In this document: positions 62,921 to 64,000 of the stretch, one piece after another
Numbering within the stretch: position 1 is the first letter of the stretch
How the letters are laid out: each line of letters begins with the position of its first letter
Assembly: GCF_009873495.1 (NCBI RefSeq)
Contig: NZ_CP046703.1
Coordinates: 6,873,501 to 6,937,500 of the forward strand
Direction of reading: 5' to 3'
Origin: Nostoc sp. ATCC 53789
Lineage (GTDB): Bacteria; Cyanobacteriota; Cyanobacteriia; Cyanobacteriales; Nostocaceae
DNA: 64,000 nucleotides
The notes under the pieces: generated by a model
The model's database searches: none
Told to the model about the DNA's origin: nothing
Seen by the model: only the letters and a program-made list of their open reading frames with translations
Position numbers and translations under genes: made by a program

Positions 62921-63521
62921 ATGAGTCGTCATTCCGATAATTCTCTGCAAGAATCTACAAATAACACAGTCTTGCTGGCATCACCTACCAACACGATACC
63001 CAAAGATTCACGAGAGCGAGTACAGCAATTCATGCATAACTTACAGGATGAGATTTGCAAAGGCTTAGAGCAACTTGACGGGGAAGCACGCTTTCATCAA
63101 GACTACTGGGAGCGAGCAGAAGGAGGAGAAGGACGTACCCGCGTGATTCGAGAAGGGCGGGTGGCGTGAACTTTTCCGCAGTTTGGGGAAATGGACTACC
63201 GCCTGCAATTTTGGCTCAACGACCAGAAGCGGCTGGACATAAGTTTTTTGCCACGGAAACTTCTATGGTGTTGCATCCCCGCAATCCCTATGTACCAACA
63301 GTACACTATACCGTCGAGGTCGTTATGCAGAGTTTAATTTGGTATACGACAGGGGAACAGTTTTCGGTCTGCAAACTCAGGGACGAGCGAAATCTATTTT
63401 CATGTCTCTAGCACGCTGGGAATATTGCTACGAGCCAGAACCAGGTACGCCTGAAGCACGACTCACGGAAATCTTTCTCCAGCCTCACGATTGGACGAAT
63501 GAGGCCCTAATAAGTTCGTGA
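62921..63521 (+). pseudogene. hemF: Broken coproporphyrinogen III oxidase gene
   Basis: Oxygen-dependent coproporphyrinogen oxidase normally has about 330-350 residues. Here frame 1 (62921-63169) gives the N-terminus through RVIREGRVA, then stops. Frame 2 continues from about 63166 as NFSAVWGNGLPPAILAQRPE up to NPYVPTVHYT. The middle of the enzyme (about 160 codons, including the catalytic core) is missing. A third frame (about 63312-63521) resumes at YRRGRYAEFNLVYDRG and ends DWTNEALISS, with a further 3-4-residue loss in MSLARWEY. At least two frameshifting lesions and one large deletion make it non-functional. It is next to acsF, and a functional copy should exist elsewhere. Confidence 0.93.
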
Positions 63522-63563
63522 AAAAAGAAAAGCCTTCTCAAGATGAATTGAGAAGGCTTTTCT
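63521..63563 (-). terminator. rRNA operon terminator
   Basis: A 15-bp perfect stem (AGAAAAGCCTTCTCA / TGAGAAGGCTTTTCT) with an 8-nt loop; on the minus strand it is followed by a T run (from AAAAAA at 63521-63526). It starts just after the 5S gene 3' end and also closes the hemF remnant. Confidence 0.9.
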
Positions 63564-63572
63564 AAGTATTAT

Positions 63573-63691
63573 CCCTGGCACCGAGCTATTTTTGCGTAGG
63601 GCGACCCCTAAACTATCGTTGCCGCAACAGCGTTTCACCTCTGAGTTCGGGAAGGGATCAGTGTGGTTCCACCGCGCAATAGACACCAGGA
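63573..63691 (-). rRNA. rrf: 5S ribosomal RNA
   Basis: About 119 nt on the minus strand. The core reads GGAACCACACTGATCCCTTC then CCGAACTCAGAGGTGAAACG, the universal 5S loop sequences, with terminal stem CCTGG/CCAGG. Ends are approximate to a few bases. It lies about 58 nt downstream of the 23S gene. Confidence 0.95.
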
Positions 63692-63749
63692 AAGATTGTA
63701 GGGTCAGAAGACCCTGAAGACTGCACAGAAACGCGAAACCAAATGATGT

Positions 63750-64000
<251 letters not shown>

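Overview
The window comes from a filamentous, heterocyst-forming cyanobacterium, most likely Nostoc or a close relative in the Nostocales. It opens inside hetR, the master regulator of heterocyst differentiation. HIP1 octamers (GCGATCGC) are scattered throughout, heptamer-type tandem repeats of the Nostoc kind fill many intergenic gaps, and photosynthesis genes (psaK, acsF) and the cyanobacterial alkane pathway are present.

Layout. 1-5.4 kb: 3' part of hetR, a degraded IS200/IS605-type tnpB, a secreted Cys-repeat protein, rpsD, moaA and a conserved cyanobacterial gene. 5.4-12.3 kb: a tandem, same-strand duplication of a two-gene module, each made of a 103-residue peptide with a Cys-rich C-terminus followed by a large two-partner-secretion (TPS) type adhesin. 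12.4-19.4 kb: a sugar-type ABC permease, the alkane pair (aldehyde-deformylating oxygenase and acyl-ACP reductase), accA, a short-chain dehydrogenase, folE, trpF and psaK. 19.7-30.4 kb: housekeeping genes, namely a CBS-containing site-2 protease, der, an EcfT-like transporter, the pipX-pipY-sepF-proC block and a Ski2/Mtr4-like RNA helicase. 30.6-37.6 kb: accessory genes, including a His-rich P-type metal ATPase, a caspase-like gene fragment, a Rieske oxygenase, a MerR regulator, an OmpR-family response regulator and a small ribbon-helix-helix protein. 38.4-58 kb: a signalling island with a beta-barrel candidate, five histidine kinases (two of them multi-REC hybrids) and an RsbU/RsbW/STAS partner-switching set. 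58-64 kb: a molybdopterin oxidoreductase, a pentapeptide-repeat protein, acsF, a multiply broken hemF, and the 5S and 23S 3' end of an rRNA operon on the minus strand.

Functional links. ADO, AAR and AccA are three neighbouring steps of fatty acid supply and its conversion to alkanes. PipX and PipY connect nitrogen status (PII/NtcA) and PLP homeostasis, next to the SepF division protein and ProC. The kinase cluster together with the SpoIIE phosphatase, HATPase anti-sigma and STAS proteins could form an integrated stress or cell-state switch. acsF beside a dead hemF suggests a tetrapyrrole locus that lost one function.

The best candidate for something undescribed is the duplicated Cys-tailed peptide plus TPS adhesin module. 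Other notable items are the hemF pseudogene, intergenic-type repeats carried in frame inside three proteins, two MITE-like elements, two tnpB right-end remnants (one directly upstream of rpsD), and an orphan caspase N-terminal fragment. All functional calls are from reading the sequence; no database search was run.
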